DNA of 64,000 bases, taken from positions 124,001-188,000 of the forward strand of contig JADNRY010000067.1 in the NCBI GenBank assembly GCA_015501585.1, read 5' to 3'. The DNA comes from Rhodocollybia butyracea. Lineage: Eukaryota > Basidiomycota > Agaricomycetes > Agaricales > Omphalotaceae. Of the stretch, positions 1-11,135 are shown one piece after another. Both the position numbers and the translations under genes were made by a program. The stretch's first letter is position 1. The number at the start of each line of letters is the position of its first letter. Under the pieces are notes generated by a model, which saw nothing but the letters and a program-made list of their open reading frames with translations, was not told the DNA's origin and did no database searches.

Positions 1-54
1 AGCCTTGACGAGAAGGAGAGAGGCGACAGCGAGAACAGCACTGGTGACCTTCAT
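1..54 (-). CDS. Small secreted protein family I, copy A (partial, cut by window edge)
   Basis: Only the first 18 codons lie in the window. They encode a signal peptide (MKVTSAVLAVASLLLVKA) nearly identical to the starts of the two full copies at 1855-2717 and 5872-6763. The upstream sequence is homologous to theirs for at least 150 bp, including the TATA box and the CGG-N10-CCG palindrome. The rest of the gene lies to the left of position 1, so intactness cannot be judged. Together the three copies form a tandem family of secreted proteins on the minus strand. Confidence 0.75.
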   Translation of the reverse strand, partial: MKVTSAVLAVASLLLVKA

Positions 55-112
55 TGTGACAAGACACAAAGTATCCTAGGATCCGGATGTTGAATGAGGG
101 ACCGGCCAAAGT

Positions 113-154
113 CTTATATGTTCAACCATGCTTGGTAGCGGGGAGAATCAACCG
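113..154 (-). promoter_or_regulatory. Promoter of secreted protein copy A: TATA box and CGG-N10-CCG site
   Basis: A TATA box (TATAAG on the minus strand) lies at 113-118, about 60 bp before the ATG. The palindrome CGG-N10-CCG lies at 139-154. The same two elements recur before copies B and C. Inverted CGG triplets with fixed spacing are the classic target form of fungal Zn2Cys6 regulators, so a shared regulator is a reasonable inference. Confidence 0.5.
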
Positions 155-1854
155 CGTTTCAGAGGTCAAAGCTTTCTACGGGTCATACCGTTTAAGTTCC
201 AGTTTGCCAAGGAACGAGCACATGGTGGTTTTGAAGACGGTTTCAATATTGACAATAAAGTAGCATTATCATTTGGTCGCACATGACTTTGTGGTGGCTT
301 AAAGCAGCCTAAAGCCTCCGTTAGAGGTCACCACTAGTGAGGGGCCTGTTGTTTTCCTGCCATGGACGCCCCCGACCCCGCTCTACGGCGAAGCATCAAT
401 CTATCAGTATCGTTCAACTCCGCCACCAACTCGGAAGTCCTGAGTAAAAAATAATGAAGACCAAACGAATTGGGCATGCAAGAGGCAACAGTCGAAGGCC
501 TTCGAAAAAACACTCAACAGATTGAAATGTATTTGAGGAAGGAAAAATGGCTGAGGTCCCACTACTTTCGCAGCAGAGGATCCGAGCAGAAGGCTACACA
601 CTACATGAGTGTCCGGAGCTCCTGGTGACCTAGGCATCGCAGCGGCCACACTCCCCGACTGAGACGTTTAACCGGTTGACGCGACAGTCTTGGAAGGCAA
701 AAAAAAGTGAAGCTGATAGTTGCAAAATCGACGTTAATCAGTGGGCTCAGGAGTTCTCTACTAACTATACCTTTGTAGATGTATATAAGGATAAGCTGCG
801 ATGATAAGGTTAGATCGACCAGGGTTACGATGTATAGGTGCACTCGAATGAAAGTTTTATAATTACGTTGGCAAAGGTAAGAGGAGGGGAGAAACTTATC
901 GACAGAAATTAGACTAGGAATAGCTGATCCGCGGATGGCGATGAGGTATTGACATAGAATTACGGATCTGCGACCGTGGCTATATAATGAACTTGACATT
1001 ACCTTGAACGAGAGGTTCTACAGTCTGCCCTCGAAAGACTCCAAGCGAATCATACTCAAGCCAAAACTCTAGCCCAAACACGCCTGAAGAAGAGTTATAT
1101 TCCAGCGCTCAAGTTAGCAATGTTGGCAATAGTATCTAGAGGTTTCAGATTCCTTCGGCGTGCCTAGATACCTAGAGAGCGTTCAGGAGAGTTCTCAGAA
1201 AAATTCGACTATGGACAGGGGCTTGGGATCTGATTTGATCTGTCCGGGAAGAAGGCAAGGAAAGGAGGAACTTGAGAATAGGCCTCGAGGAAGACATCGA
1301 CGATTCGACACCGAGTGTAAGTTTTCGTTCGAGTACGATGAGAAGGATGGCTTGGTTGGGTTTGTGGAGGTTGGGAGGGGGCAACAGTACCAGCGGGGCG
1401 CTGAGAAACCAATGGCTTCGAATGTGCTGATTGACTTGAATAGTGCTGAAACTATAACCTACTATAACGTGGTAATGAATCGGTCGGTTTGCGCTACCTC
1501 AACACTGCACTAAACTTGAAATCCATTAATTCAAAGAGTTGAACCATTGGACTAATCGACGTGGTATATTACATCCAATGAATCTACGATCAACATTTTT
1601 TTTATGTAAAGTCCAAAGTCCGAGGGCTTTATACTGTGAGGGAATAACGAGGGTGGGGTTCAATTGGACAGTTTGAGTAAAGTATCACGCAGTGGCACTG
1701 GTAGTGGCACTGATAGTGATACTAGTACTAGGGACGCTGGTAGGAGCAGTGGTAGGAACAACGGTCACGGTGGTCTGAGTGGTAGGGGCAGTGGTATTTG
1801 TTTGGACCCTATTCGAAATAAGACCGAAATTCATAATATGACTGCAAGATCAAC
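155..1854. other. No recognisable gene
   Basis: The first 150-200 bases continue the diverged upstream region of copy A. The rest holds only unremarkable open frames. The longest are a 132-codon minus-strand frame at 601-999 and a 117-codon plus-strand frame at 1160-1513. Neither shows a domain, convincing introns or a conserved copy elsewhere in the window. From about 1610 the sequence is the 3' flank of copy B and matches the 3' flank of copy C at about 5615. Confidence 0.5.
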
Positions 1855-2717
1855 TCACTGGATGAACCATTGTCCGTCGTCTGCGACACAGAGTCCACCA
1901 TGAGCGTTTTGAGTGGATTGGCAGTTGGGAGCAATCTAAACCGATTAACAGTCAGTTTCTTTGTGCATAATCAATATTATACCACGTACAAAGTCTACAA
2001 TCGCAGCCCAGTCATGGAAGCAATAGCTCTGCAGGAGTTTTAGAATTAAAGTATTTGGGAGGTTAGAGATTAAGAATTACTTACTTGTTCGACGGTGATC
2101 TGATTGACGTAGAAAGTCTGGCACGTCTCATAAGTCAACACCACGGTGTTATCAGCCTGGAAAACATAAGTTTGTGTGTACGAAACTTAAGACTAAAACT
2201 CACTCCAGTGCCGATGGTGAACGTATCATCTTGGGGAGGGTAGTTAGATTTCATTTAGTATGTCTGAGTAACGTTGTACTCACTTTCGTTCTGACTGAAA
2301 AATCTCATAGCATCAGCAATGACATGGCAGTCGTTGGGGTCAGGCCCTCCACCACTGGGAGTGAAGCATGTCGTGGTACCTGAGAATCGAACTGAATAAA
2401 GCGAAAAGAGGTGACAGCTAACGTTGCGCACAAGTATCGTCACAAACGTCCACAATCTGACGAGCACTCAGAGCGCGTTTGGACTCCTCATTCTCGGGAC
2501 AGAAAACATGAGCGAAGCTGACATCGGAATTTTCACCGATGAAAGTCTCGGAGACAGTGACTTGGCCTGGGCAGACTTCCTGATCTGAAGTGAAATGGTC
2601 AGGTAACGACGCGTAATATTCACAGATGTACATACCACGCTTAACGAAGGAGGGGGCAGGGGAAGCCTTGACGAGAAGGAGAGAGGCGACGGCGAGAACA
2701 GTACCAGTGAACTTCAT
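1855..2717 (-). CDS. Small secreted cysteine-rich protein, family I copy B
   Basis: Seven exons can be joined: 2717-2636, 2584-2423, 2379-2284, 2229-2204, 2156-2085, 2028-1990 and 1935-1855. They give 185 residues. The first intron is 51 nt and stays open when unspliced, but the homologous intron in copy C is 52 nt and breaks the frame, which shows it is a real intron. The protein starts with a signal peptide (MKFTGTVLAVASLLLVKASP) followed by a KR processing-type site. It has ten cysteines, a GGGPDPNDC motif in the middle and a WFIQ C-terminus. The start was placed at the MKFTG methionine because it begins the signal peptide and is conserved in all copies. An upstream in-frame methionine at 2786 lies beyond the TATA box and is unlikely. 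The spacing of the cysteines loosely recalls Hce2-type or other fungal secreted effectors. That is only a guess, and the function is unknown. Confidence 0.8.
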
Positions 2718-2771
2718 TGTGATGAGAGATCTAGTATGCGGGGATAAGTAAGTAAGAGAACCAACAAGATT

Positions 2772-2836
2772 CTTATATACGTTCACCCATCATCTTCTTG
2801 AATAGTTACACAATAGATTGCGGGGAGAACTAACCG
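2772..2836 (-). promoter_or_regulatory. Promoter of secreted protein copy B: TATA box and CGG-N10-CCG site
   Basis: The minus strand has TATATAAG at 2779-2772, about 55 bp before the ATG at 2717. CGG-N10-CCG lies at 2821-2836, about 104 bp before the ATG. Copies A and C have the same arrangement although the surrounding sequence has diverged, which argues for function. Confidence 0.5.
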
Positions 2837-5462
2837 CATTCGAAAGTCATAGGGTGTTCGAAGCTATCTTTGACCTTTGCCAAGTAATCGGCTGTAACCG
2901 TCGTATGCATATGGTTGAAGATTGAAAAAGGTTATAGTACTAAGCGTACTAACCCTAAGATCGCATATGACGTTGTTCAGCTTTATTGCGGCTTGAATCA
3001 CCCATCGTGGTCTTGATCATGATCAATGATGAATCCGTCCAAAACTGAAGGTCTCTTTGTATTCAAGTTGTAATGGCACATACAAAGTTGCGTTCCCGTC
3101 CTAGAGTTTTGTTCTGCCGGGCAGTCATAGGGGAACGGCTCAGTCCCCCTAAAATATCATGCAACGCATTGAGATATATTGGAGGAGAGATCCGTTGAGG
3201 CCAGAGGAGTCTTGTTTATGTACTGAGTACGACCTCCTATGTGGCGCAGAAGCATGGACTCGGAGCAAATGACGTCGGCAAACTTTATTTGACCAATTTC
3301 TCTTGGAAAGTTTGAGAGCTCGAATTCTCTGTACGTTCCGGCCTTGGCTCTCTCTCGCTATTACAGTGAATGTCTACCTGCACCCGACACCTTGCCCGGT
3401 TTTAATAGAGATCTGATACGTTTGCATTTTCTCCTATCCACGGAAACACTATCCACTCTATTGATATATTTCTCAGAGCGTTCTTCTGAAACCTTCCGAT
3501 TAGCTGTTTAGATTTGTATCAGCATGACTTGAACGGCACTACTTACTGTAGTATGCCGTAGTATCATTCCCCTGTCGAAGCAACTTTGTGGCTCAACAAT
3601 GTTAAAAGATCGCTCACCTTCTCAAGGATAAATAATATGGAATATTCGGCACATAAGCAACAAACCTAGCAGCTATTTCTCATTCTACCGAATTGTGTGG
3701 TGCGGTTCCAAAAGAACTGGGCAGCCGAAGCCGAAGACTCACCAGCAGTGTAGAGATCTGATGGATTGTGAGGTGACATACCTTCTGTTGGTGGGCCATG
3801 TACCATTCGAAAGGTACGTCCTTCCTTCATCTGATTTTGTGTCCACACAAGGATGTACTTACTGATTTCAACTTCTTTCGACCTTTGGACCACACTTTCC
3901 AGTGTTCCCATGGCAAAAGCGACGCTCTTAATACCTTGATGGGTACCGCAACGATGTACCTTGATGTGATGCGTCCTTGAACTGAGAGCGGGAGCGAGCT
4001 CAGAAACCTTCTCGAAACAAACTCCGGGACTGCTTGCCGATGTATATGTGAGGATATTGATAATAAGTTCCAGGGTGACGAATCTGACGATGTGTAGTTA
4101 CGTAGAATTACGCCTGGGAGCGAAATAAGTAACCTGAGATCCTTATACGGCTAAGGTACCAACGACTGAGAAAGTAACGGACGCTGTTTCTGAGGTAACT
4201 CTAACAGTCTCCCCAGGTTTTCCCTCAGGTCTTTCCCTCCCGTTCAAGCAGTGTTCTAGCGCACCCAGCACCTTCCACTTATCTAGGGATGCTCAGCTCA
4301 GATGCATCTTGAAACCAACATGTCTTCATTTCCGGTCATCTAAGATCGGTTATATCGACACGGCTATTTCTATTGATGCTCTCCCACATATGTACCTGTG
4401 AGGTACAGTTTGCCAATATACCTCTTGGCCCTTGGGCCGCATTGAACTTACCTTTGACAGCCTTTGACACTTCGATTTTTTCGGGACAGATGACAGCAGA
4501 TAACCCGACCTCTTGCAAAACACCCAGTCTGTAACTTTTCAAATTTGTCTAACTCAAATTCTTTTATAGTACACGCTTCGCAAATCTATCACCCGCTTCG
4601 TTCAAAAGTCTTCGAGTTTTCCAGCATCAATGGGGTTCTATAAATTCCATATCACCGGCAGATTCCTCAACTTTGGTCTTTGCACAACCCACAATCTTCC
4701 AACTTGCTTGAGTTTTGCCTAGAAGAGCCCACCGTCTAAACGACCCCCAAAGATATGTATGACATCCGAGAGGGATGCTGTCCACAGACTCGCCGAATGG
4801 CCTTGAATGCCTTGCTGTGTCCTGGGATCATTGTACTGTATTACTGCAAAATGTCAAACGTTGATTAGCGACTAAAACATCGCGGTAAGGGTTACTCACT
4901 GTTAAGTACTCCGAACAGAGTGCTCCCATTCAATAAGTATACTAGCAGATAACCGTGGCTCCGCCCACAGTTGTGAACCTCGTTGAAGATTGAGGTCTTG
5001 AGGCCTTTGAGGACATAGAGCTTTAGAAGGTCACTGTCCTGCTCCAGTGCGATCAATCTATGTCGGTCTGTAACCCCTACCAATAATTAATGACCGCCTA
5101 GCTTTCTGCTTCCTATACCCCGTATTCTTGTATTGTTATATACTGTCTATCAAAGCTGTTCTCACTCCCAAAGGCGCTCCAGTGTCGAAAGTCGGATCCA
5201 CCCATCGAACAAACTGATTTGAGTTTCACCACCTCTTGGTTTTCTTGTTCCTCTACAACTTCCACAACCTCAATACGACTAATCTCGGAGAGAGAAGTTC
5301 GAAATTTAATATTGTCGGTGTCGGTTGTATTCTTGTACATCTTCAAAACATCTTTCAAGTAGTAGCCCCAGTGGATTTGTAGTTATTGTATTCGTTGAGA
5401 CTCGCTCTATACTCGCTCTTCTGTATTCGCTCAAAAGCTCGATTCTTGTGAAACCCATTGAG
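2837..5462. other. Duplicated upstream region without an intact gene
   Basis: This 2.6-kb stretch is homologous, with many indels, to 6886-9100. No open frame in it is conserved between the two copies. The frame that is open for 181 codons in the other unit (6879-7424) is disrupted here. I see no RNA gene or transposon end. Confidence 0.5.
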
Positions 5463-5612
5463 TTGAAAAGTACGACACCAGGTTGGTGGCCTGCAAGAGC
5501 TTCAAAGCAGGAAGCTCATACTTCTACTAAGTGATCTTCTGAACCAGAAACAGTGATAATGTATATTTAGCGATAAGTATTGCTTTCGATTTACTGATCA
5601 CATTATACAGAA
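5463..5612 (+). pseudogene. Fragment of the Myb gene at the tandem duplication joint
   Basis: About 140 bp match the intron 3 - exon 4 - intron 4 part of the Myb gene (9605-9750): the same run 'gaagctcatacttctacta', then the exon with AACCAGAAACAGTGAT, then the intron ending in 'gatttactgatcacattat'. The rest of the Myb gene is absent, and the sequence passes straight into the 3' flank of secreted protein copy C. The ancestral duplication evidently started inside the Myb gene, and this is the leftover. Confidence 0.75.
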
Positions 5613-5871
5613 CGTTTATGTATAGTCCGAGGTCCGAAGACTTCATATTGTTAGCGAGAGGAAGGGAATAACGAGGGTGGGGTTCAATTGAACAATTTGA
5701 GTAAGGCGTTCACTCTGTGGCACTGGTAGTGGCACTAATAGTGCTAGGGGCACTGGTAGGGGCACTGGTAGGGGCAGGCTCACTGGTAGTAGTAGGGGCA
5801 GCGGGAGTGTCAGTTGTTTGGACCCTATTCCGAATAAGACCGAAAATCATGATAAGAATGCAAGATCCAAC

Positions 5872-6763
5872 TCACTGGATAAACCATGTTCCGTCGTCTG
5901 CGAGACAGAGCCCACCGTGAGCGTTTTGAGTGGATTGGCAGTTGGGAGCAACCTGAAGACGAACGAAGTAGTCAGTTTTTTTTGTGCGGAATTAATATTA
6001 TTCCACGTACCCAGTCTACAACCGCGGCGAAGTCGTTATAACAATAAGACTGTAGGAGTTTAAAGTTAGAGGATTTAGGAGGCTAGGGGTTAGGAGTTAC
6101 CTGTTGGAATTTGTTCTGATTGATGAACTTAGCCGTGCATGAACCATAAGACGCGGACACGGTGTTGGTAGCCTGAAAACATGTATTAGTATATATATAT
6201 GCACAAATCTTGATACTGAAGCTCACCCCGGTGTCGATAGTGAAGCTTTCGTCTTTGGGAAGGTACGTTGATCAGAATCTATTTGGTATGTACGTCTAAA
6301 AAACGTTGATACTCACTGAAGTTCTGACCCTCGAATCTCATCGCATCAGCAATGACATGACAATCGTTAGGGTCGGGTCCTCCGCCACTGGGATTGAAAC
6401 AGTAAGTGGTACCTGAGATTCAGAATCAAATTGAGTCAAAACGAACGAGAAGGCACAAAAACAAATAGCGTACAGGCATCATCGCAAACATCCACGGTCT
6501 GACGAGCACTCAGACCTCGTTTGGAATCCTCATTCTCAGGACAGAAAACATGAGCGATTTTAACATCGGAATTTTCACCAATGAAGGTCTCGGAGACAGT
6601 GACTTGGCCTGGGCAGACTTCCTGATCTAAAGTGACATGGTAAGGTTGACGATGCGTAAGTTTTACAAAGGTACATACCGCGCTTCATGAAGGAGCCTGG
6701 GGCCGGGGACCCCTTGACGAGAAGGAGAGAGGCGACGGCGAGAACGGTACCAGTGAACTTCAT
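5872..6763 (-). CDS. Small secreted cysteine-rich protein, family I copy C
   Basis: The exon structure is that of copy B: exon 1 at 6763-6679, a 52-nt intron, exon 2 from 6626, then five further exons ending at a TGA at 5874-5872. All joins keep frame and the product is about 186 residues. It shares the signal peptide, the KR site, the cysteine pattern including GGGPDPNDC, and the WFIQ end. The C-terminal exons differ from copy B at many positions (for example YNDF where B has FHDW) without stops or frameshifts, which suggests both copies have been under selection. The function is unknown; the protein is predicted to be secreted. Confidence 0.8.
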
Positions 6764-6817
6764 TGTGACGAGAAATCAAGTATCCGAGGATAAGGAAATA
6801 CGAGAACAAACCAGAGT

Positions 6818-6885
6818 CTTATATACCTTCAAGACCCTTGTTTTTCTTGGATAGTTACACCGTAAATTGCGGGGAAAATTAACCG
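6818..6885 (-). promoter_or_regulatory. Promoter of secreted protein copy C: TATA box and CGG-N10-CCG site
   Basis: TATATAAG is on the minus strand at 6825-6818, and CGG-N10-CCG is at 6870-6885, about 107 bp before the ATG at 6763. Copies A and B have the same pair of elements. Confidence 0.5.
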
Positions 6886-9240
6886 CGTTCAAAGGTCATA
6901 GGGCATTTCAGGCTATCTATGACCTTTGCCAAGTATCGGCTGTAACCATCGTCGAAGATTTGAAAAAGGACTTGCAGCTTGTTGCGGCTTGAATCGCCCA
7001 TTGTGGTCCCGCCGACGCCCAGCGACTCATCATAAGATGAAACTGTATATTCAAGTTCTGTTTTGCCAGGTAATTGGAGAACGGCCGAGTCCCCTGAAAT
7101 ATCGTAACGCATTAAGATATGGATGGAAAGAGCAAACCACATTGTATGTACAGAAAGGTGTCCTACTGGTGTCCTGTTTACTGAGCACGACCTCCTTTGT
7201 GGACGTAACAGATCGCAGAAGCGAGAGTAAACCAGCTTGAATTCGGGCTCCAACTTAGGGCGCATGTAAACTTCCTGTGTCATCTGACCAATTTCTCCAC
7301 CGTCGTACGCCTCCATTCCTTGACCCGAATTGAAACCTCTGAGAGTCGAGACGTTTCGGTCTGGCCTATGCCTACCCCGCTGTCTATCCATGCGTACCAC
7401 TTGACGAACGTCGCTGCGAGTCAAGCTTGAAGCCCCAACTCCGAGATAACAGAGATTTGATACGTTCGCATTTTATCTTATCCGGCACCATGCATCAAGC
7501 TTCTGGAAACAGTATATAGATTTTATTGATATTTCCTCAAGCGTTCTTCTGAAACCTTCCGATTATTAGCTGTTTCGATCTGTATCAGCATGACTTCAAC
7601 GGGACTACTGGATCATTTTCGTGTCGAAAGTTGGTCGCTCAGAGATCGCCTATCATATATATAACTCACCTACCAGCTCTTTCCCATTGTACATCTGATT
7701 TTTTCCCCGCATACACAAAGACTAGAGAGACAAGGAATAAGTATGGACTGATTTTCAAACTTTGGACCAACGCTCTTTTTGGTTAGTGCAGTTTCGTAAT
7801 GGACAGTGACGGACATGTGACCATCGTCAACCCTGATGGGTATCGCATCATGATGCTTTGGTGTGATGCGTCCTTGGGGAGCTTTGGGGCCTTGAACTAG
7901 CCTTGAACTCAGAGACGTTCAGATACTTTCAGAGACCTTCTCAAAACAAACTCCGAGACTGTTTTCTGATGTATGTGAGGATGTTGATAATATGTTCTTC
8001 GCTAGACGATGTGTAGTTACGCCGAGGAGCGAATAAGTAGCCTGAGATTATACGGCCAAGGTACCAACGAAGAGCTCTCCGGCTTTTTCAAGTTCGTTCA
8101 AAGTGTCTTCAAGTTTTCTAGCGTATTGCTATCATTCCTGGGGTTCCATATATCACTGGCAGATTCTTCAGCTTCGGTCTTTGCACACCCAGAATCTTCA
8201 GACTTAGAAGAGCTCAACCTTAGGCCTAAAGAAGTCCCCTCATGGTGTGATGCATCCTTTCACTGAGAGCGGGAGCGAGCTCAGAGACCCCAAAAAGTCA
8301 CACTTCGAGACTGCTTTCGAACCAATGTAAATATGTGAGGATAATAAGTTCTCAGCCAGGGTTGCGACAATGATGCGTAGTTACGCTTGAGAGTGAAATA
8401 AGTAGCCCGAGATCCTCACATGGTCAAGGTACCAACGAAGAAAGAAACCGTCCTCAATCTGTTTCCCCGAGCTAATTATATTTTTCGAGTCTAGACAGTC
8501 TTCCCGGTTTTTCCCCTCTTCGTTCATGGTTAAGCACAGTAGCAGGTCCCAGCCCGCACGGCACCCCCACCTATCCAGGGATGTTCAGTTTTGATGCATC
8601 GTGGAACCAGCCTGATGTATGTACTTTCATTTCCGGTCTTCTAGGATCAAACATATCGACATGGTCTCCCACATACCTGTGAAGTATAGTTTGCCAGCTT
8701 ACCTCTTGGGCTACTACTTACTTTTGATAGTCGATTTTTGTCATGTAGCTGACCGTGCAAGATACCTATCTGGGACTTTATCATACTAAAATTGCCCTTT
8801 TGGTACACGCTTAGCAAGTCTATGGTTTGCATTGTTTAGGTCTTCGAGTTTTCCAGCCCATTGCTATCATTCGTGGGGTTCCAGATTTTTTTTTATCGCC
8901 AGCTCTTCGCACACCCGACAATCTTCATGCATCCAATAACCTGTTTGAATTTTTCTGGGAAGACCTGAGTAGTAGTGTCTAAACGACCCCCAAAGGTATG
9001 ACATCCGAGAGGGATGTCCAGACTCGTCAAATTGCTTGCTGTGTCCTGGGATCATCATATTGTATTACTGCAATATGTCAAACGTTGATTGAAACATCGC
9101 GGTAAGGATTATACTTACTTACTGTTTAGTACTTAAAGAACTCACATTCGATATATATACTGGATACTGAATGCCATCCGTTAAGCTCTCACTCGCCATT
9201 TTCCCTCATCCCGTTTGAAGCTTTCAGGTCATTTTTTGCG
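6886..9240. other. Upstream region of copy C; one 181-codon open frame of doubtful value
   Basis: The minus strand is open for 181 codons at 7424-6879. It overlaps the copy C promoter and is not conserved in the homologous region of unit 1, so it is probably chance or a relic. Nothing else is recognisable up to the Myb gene start. Confidence 0.4.
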
Positions 9241-10620
9241 ATGGTGTGTCGAGAGCGTCGTTCTTGGACAGAGGAGGAAGATCGACTGTTACGGGAAGCA
9301 GTCAAACTCGGTGAGCTCAAACTTTTCGTATGATAGCAAATATTCATGTCACTCGTTATCAGTACAACCAGGCTCACTGAGCCCCTCAAAATGGCATGCA
9401 ATTGCCGAGCATGTACCAAGTAGAACCAACAAGGGTAAGGAAGAATTCTGGCATTCAGAGTGAACACCTATGTATCTATCTTTCGCAATAGACTGCCGTA
9501 AACGTTGGTTTGCGAAGATGGCGTCCGACGTTGTGAAGGGTGGATGGGCACCAGAGGAAGACGAGGAACTTGTGAAAGCCATTGAAAAGTACGGCACAAG
9601 GTTTGTGACTTTTAAGAGCTTCAATTCGTGAAGCTCATACTTCTACTAAGATGGTCTCTCGTTTCCGCATATGTGCAAACCAGAAACAGTGATCGTGCGT
9701 CTCTAACGATAACTGTTGCTGTTACTCGATTTACTGATCACATTATTCAGAATGTTCCAAGCGCTGGACAGATACACTGAACCCAGCAATTGACCGCACG
9801 CGATGGTCTGCTGAAGCGGTATGTGGTTTCATCATACGCAGTTAGGATGTCCTTGATTAAGGTTCCTTCAAGGACGCTCTGCTACTTGATGCAGTTGAAA
9901 AACACGGAAAAGTGTGGGCCAAGATAGTGCGAACCCACTTCCCAGGTAGGACTGGTCTCGCCGCAAAGAATCGGTAAGACTTCTTCACAACTGAGACTGT
10001 ATCATTGGTGACTCCCTCTTTGTAGATTTAACAGTATAACTCGATACCACGCCAAAACACGTTGGCAGCAATCACGTTCCCAGTATGAATATCCAAGCTT
10101 TCTCTCCATGCCGCCCAGGACCTTATCCGACACTTGGGCGCCAGAATCGAATTCCGACCCTGCAATATGCTCTCCCGCCGATAACTCCGACTGTTCCAGC
10201 TCAGAATATACATCTCAGTCCCCTTCTCCAACGCTTAGTTATCAAAGGGCTAGCAACGGCCCATTCCAAAAACCGACCATATCCGGTGTGGACGACCTCA
10301 ACGATTGGCATATTATTAACGGCGCACACTCACCTATGCTACGCACGACACAGCTTGATTACATCCCTCATATATCGCAATCATCCGAGCTCTTTGAACC
10401 CTTCCTTCCATCACAAGCTTTCGACCATTCGAATGCAGCATCTGTTCTTTCATCCATGGTTAGGGCGTCACAAAAACCTTTTTACCAGAGTGATTGGGAT
10501 GTGGAGAATCACCCACATACCCCTTACAACGAATCGGATCATATATACCCGACTGTCTCTGCGAAGTTCTGGGAACTTCAGGCTTCCAGCTCAGATCCCC
10601 CTTTGTTTCTTGTACGGTGA
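9241..10620 (+). CDS. Myb-type transcription factor with three Myb repeats
   Basis: Seven exons join cleanly: 9241-9310, 9372-9434, 9492-9600, 9651-9694, 9751-9818, 9873-9973 and 10026-10620. The total is 1050 nt, encoding 349 residues. Three consecutive Myb repeats fill about residues 6-160. The first begins RRSWTEEEDRLL and contains CRKRWFAK. The second begins GGWAPEEDEELV and contains CSKRWTDTL. The third begins TRWSAEADALLL and contains KNRFNSITR. The spaced tryptophans of each repeat are visible, with the usual isoleucine or leucine-type replacements late in repeats 1 and 3. The C-terminal half is Ser/Pro/Asn-rich and looks disordered, as expected of a regulatory tail. It is expected to bind DNA in the nucleus. 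The ATG at 9241 was chosen because the Myb domain begins five codons later and no upstream exon is evident. It is transcribed away from the secreted protein genes. Confidence 0.88.
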
Positions 10621-11135
10621 ACCACCAAGCTCTGAATCCATGTATCATCTTCAACCACCTGTAACATAATAGAATCGTCAAACGACATCATCAGTAGATA
10701 TTGGTATGTCATGTTATCCGGATGTGTCAGTATAGATGTATGTACTTAGAATCGCGAAGTGCAAACTTGGTAGTGCAAGGCTATGCTTCTCACAGACGAA
10801 CGCATATATTTTAGATGGTTGGTAAACAAACATATTGAAAAACCAGATAAATTCACCATTTCAAGGGCAAAGCTACGCTTATCAAGTCCGCCTTTGGAAA
10901 CACACTACATTTTATATTGATTAACTTGCTAGATTGTTACGGATTAACATTATATACATGGAATGCATTATGAGTCGACGACAGTGGATTCTTCTTTGCA
11001 AGTCCAAGACAGACAGACTATGGATTTTACTCCGAGGGGTAAAGAATCTACATGCAATATGATTGTTAAGTAGCGCGCGCAAAGGCGTCGATTATTGATA
11101 TGTACCAAAACATTAGCAACAAGGCCAGTTTACCT
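10621..11135. other. Intergenic region between convergent genes
   Basis: This AT-rich 500-bp gap lies between the ends of the Myb gene (plus) and zinc-finger gene 1 (minus). I see no gene or RNA signature. It presumably holds both 3' untranslated regions. Confidence 0.5.

Larger units (their letters stand above)
1610..5612. repeat. Tandem duplication unit 1 (contains secreted protein copy B)
   Basis: This unit and the next (about 5613-9750) share their order throughout: a 3' flank beginning near a short TTTATGTA tract, the secreted protein gene, its promoter, a long upstream region, then Myb-gene sequence. The upstream regions align with many small indels (for example 4320-4450 with 8625-8710, and 4740-4850 with 8965-9065), so the duplication is old. 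The unit is about 4.0 kb. Confidence 0.7.
5613..9750. repeat. Tandem duplication unit 2 (contains secreted protein copy C, ends in the Myb gene)
   Basis: This is the second copy of the unit described at 1610-5612. It ends within intron 4 of the intact Myb gene at about 9750, matching the Myb scrap that ends unit 1. The intact Myb gene lies only at this end of the array. Confidence 0.7.

Noticed and set aside
601..999. 132-codon minus-strand frame
   Set aside because: No domain, no conserved copy, and composition like the surrounding non-coding DNA.
6879..7424. 181-codon minus-strand frame upstream of secreted protein copy C
   Set aside because: Disrupted in the homologous region at 2870-3430 and overlapping the copy C promoter. 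Kept only as a note.
10085..10669. 194-codon plus-strand frame
   Set aside because: It overlaps the last Myb exon in another frame. The Myb frame has domain support and clean splicing.
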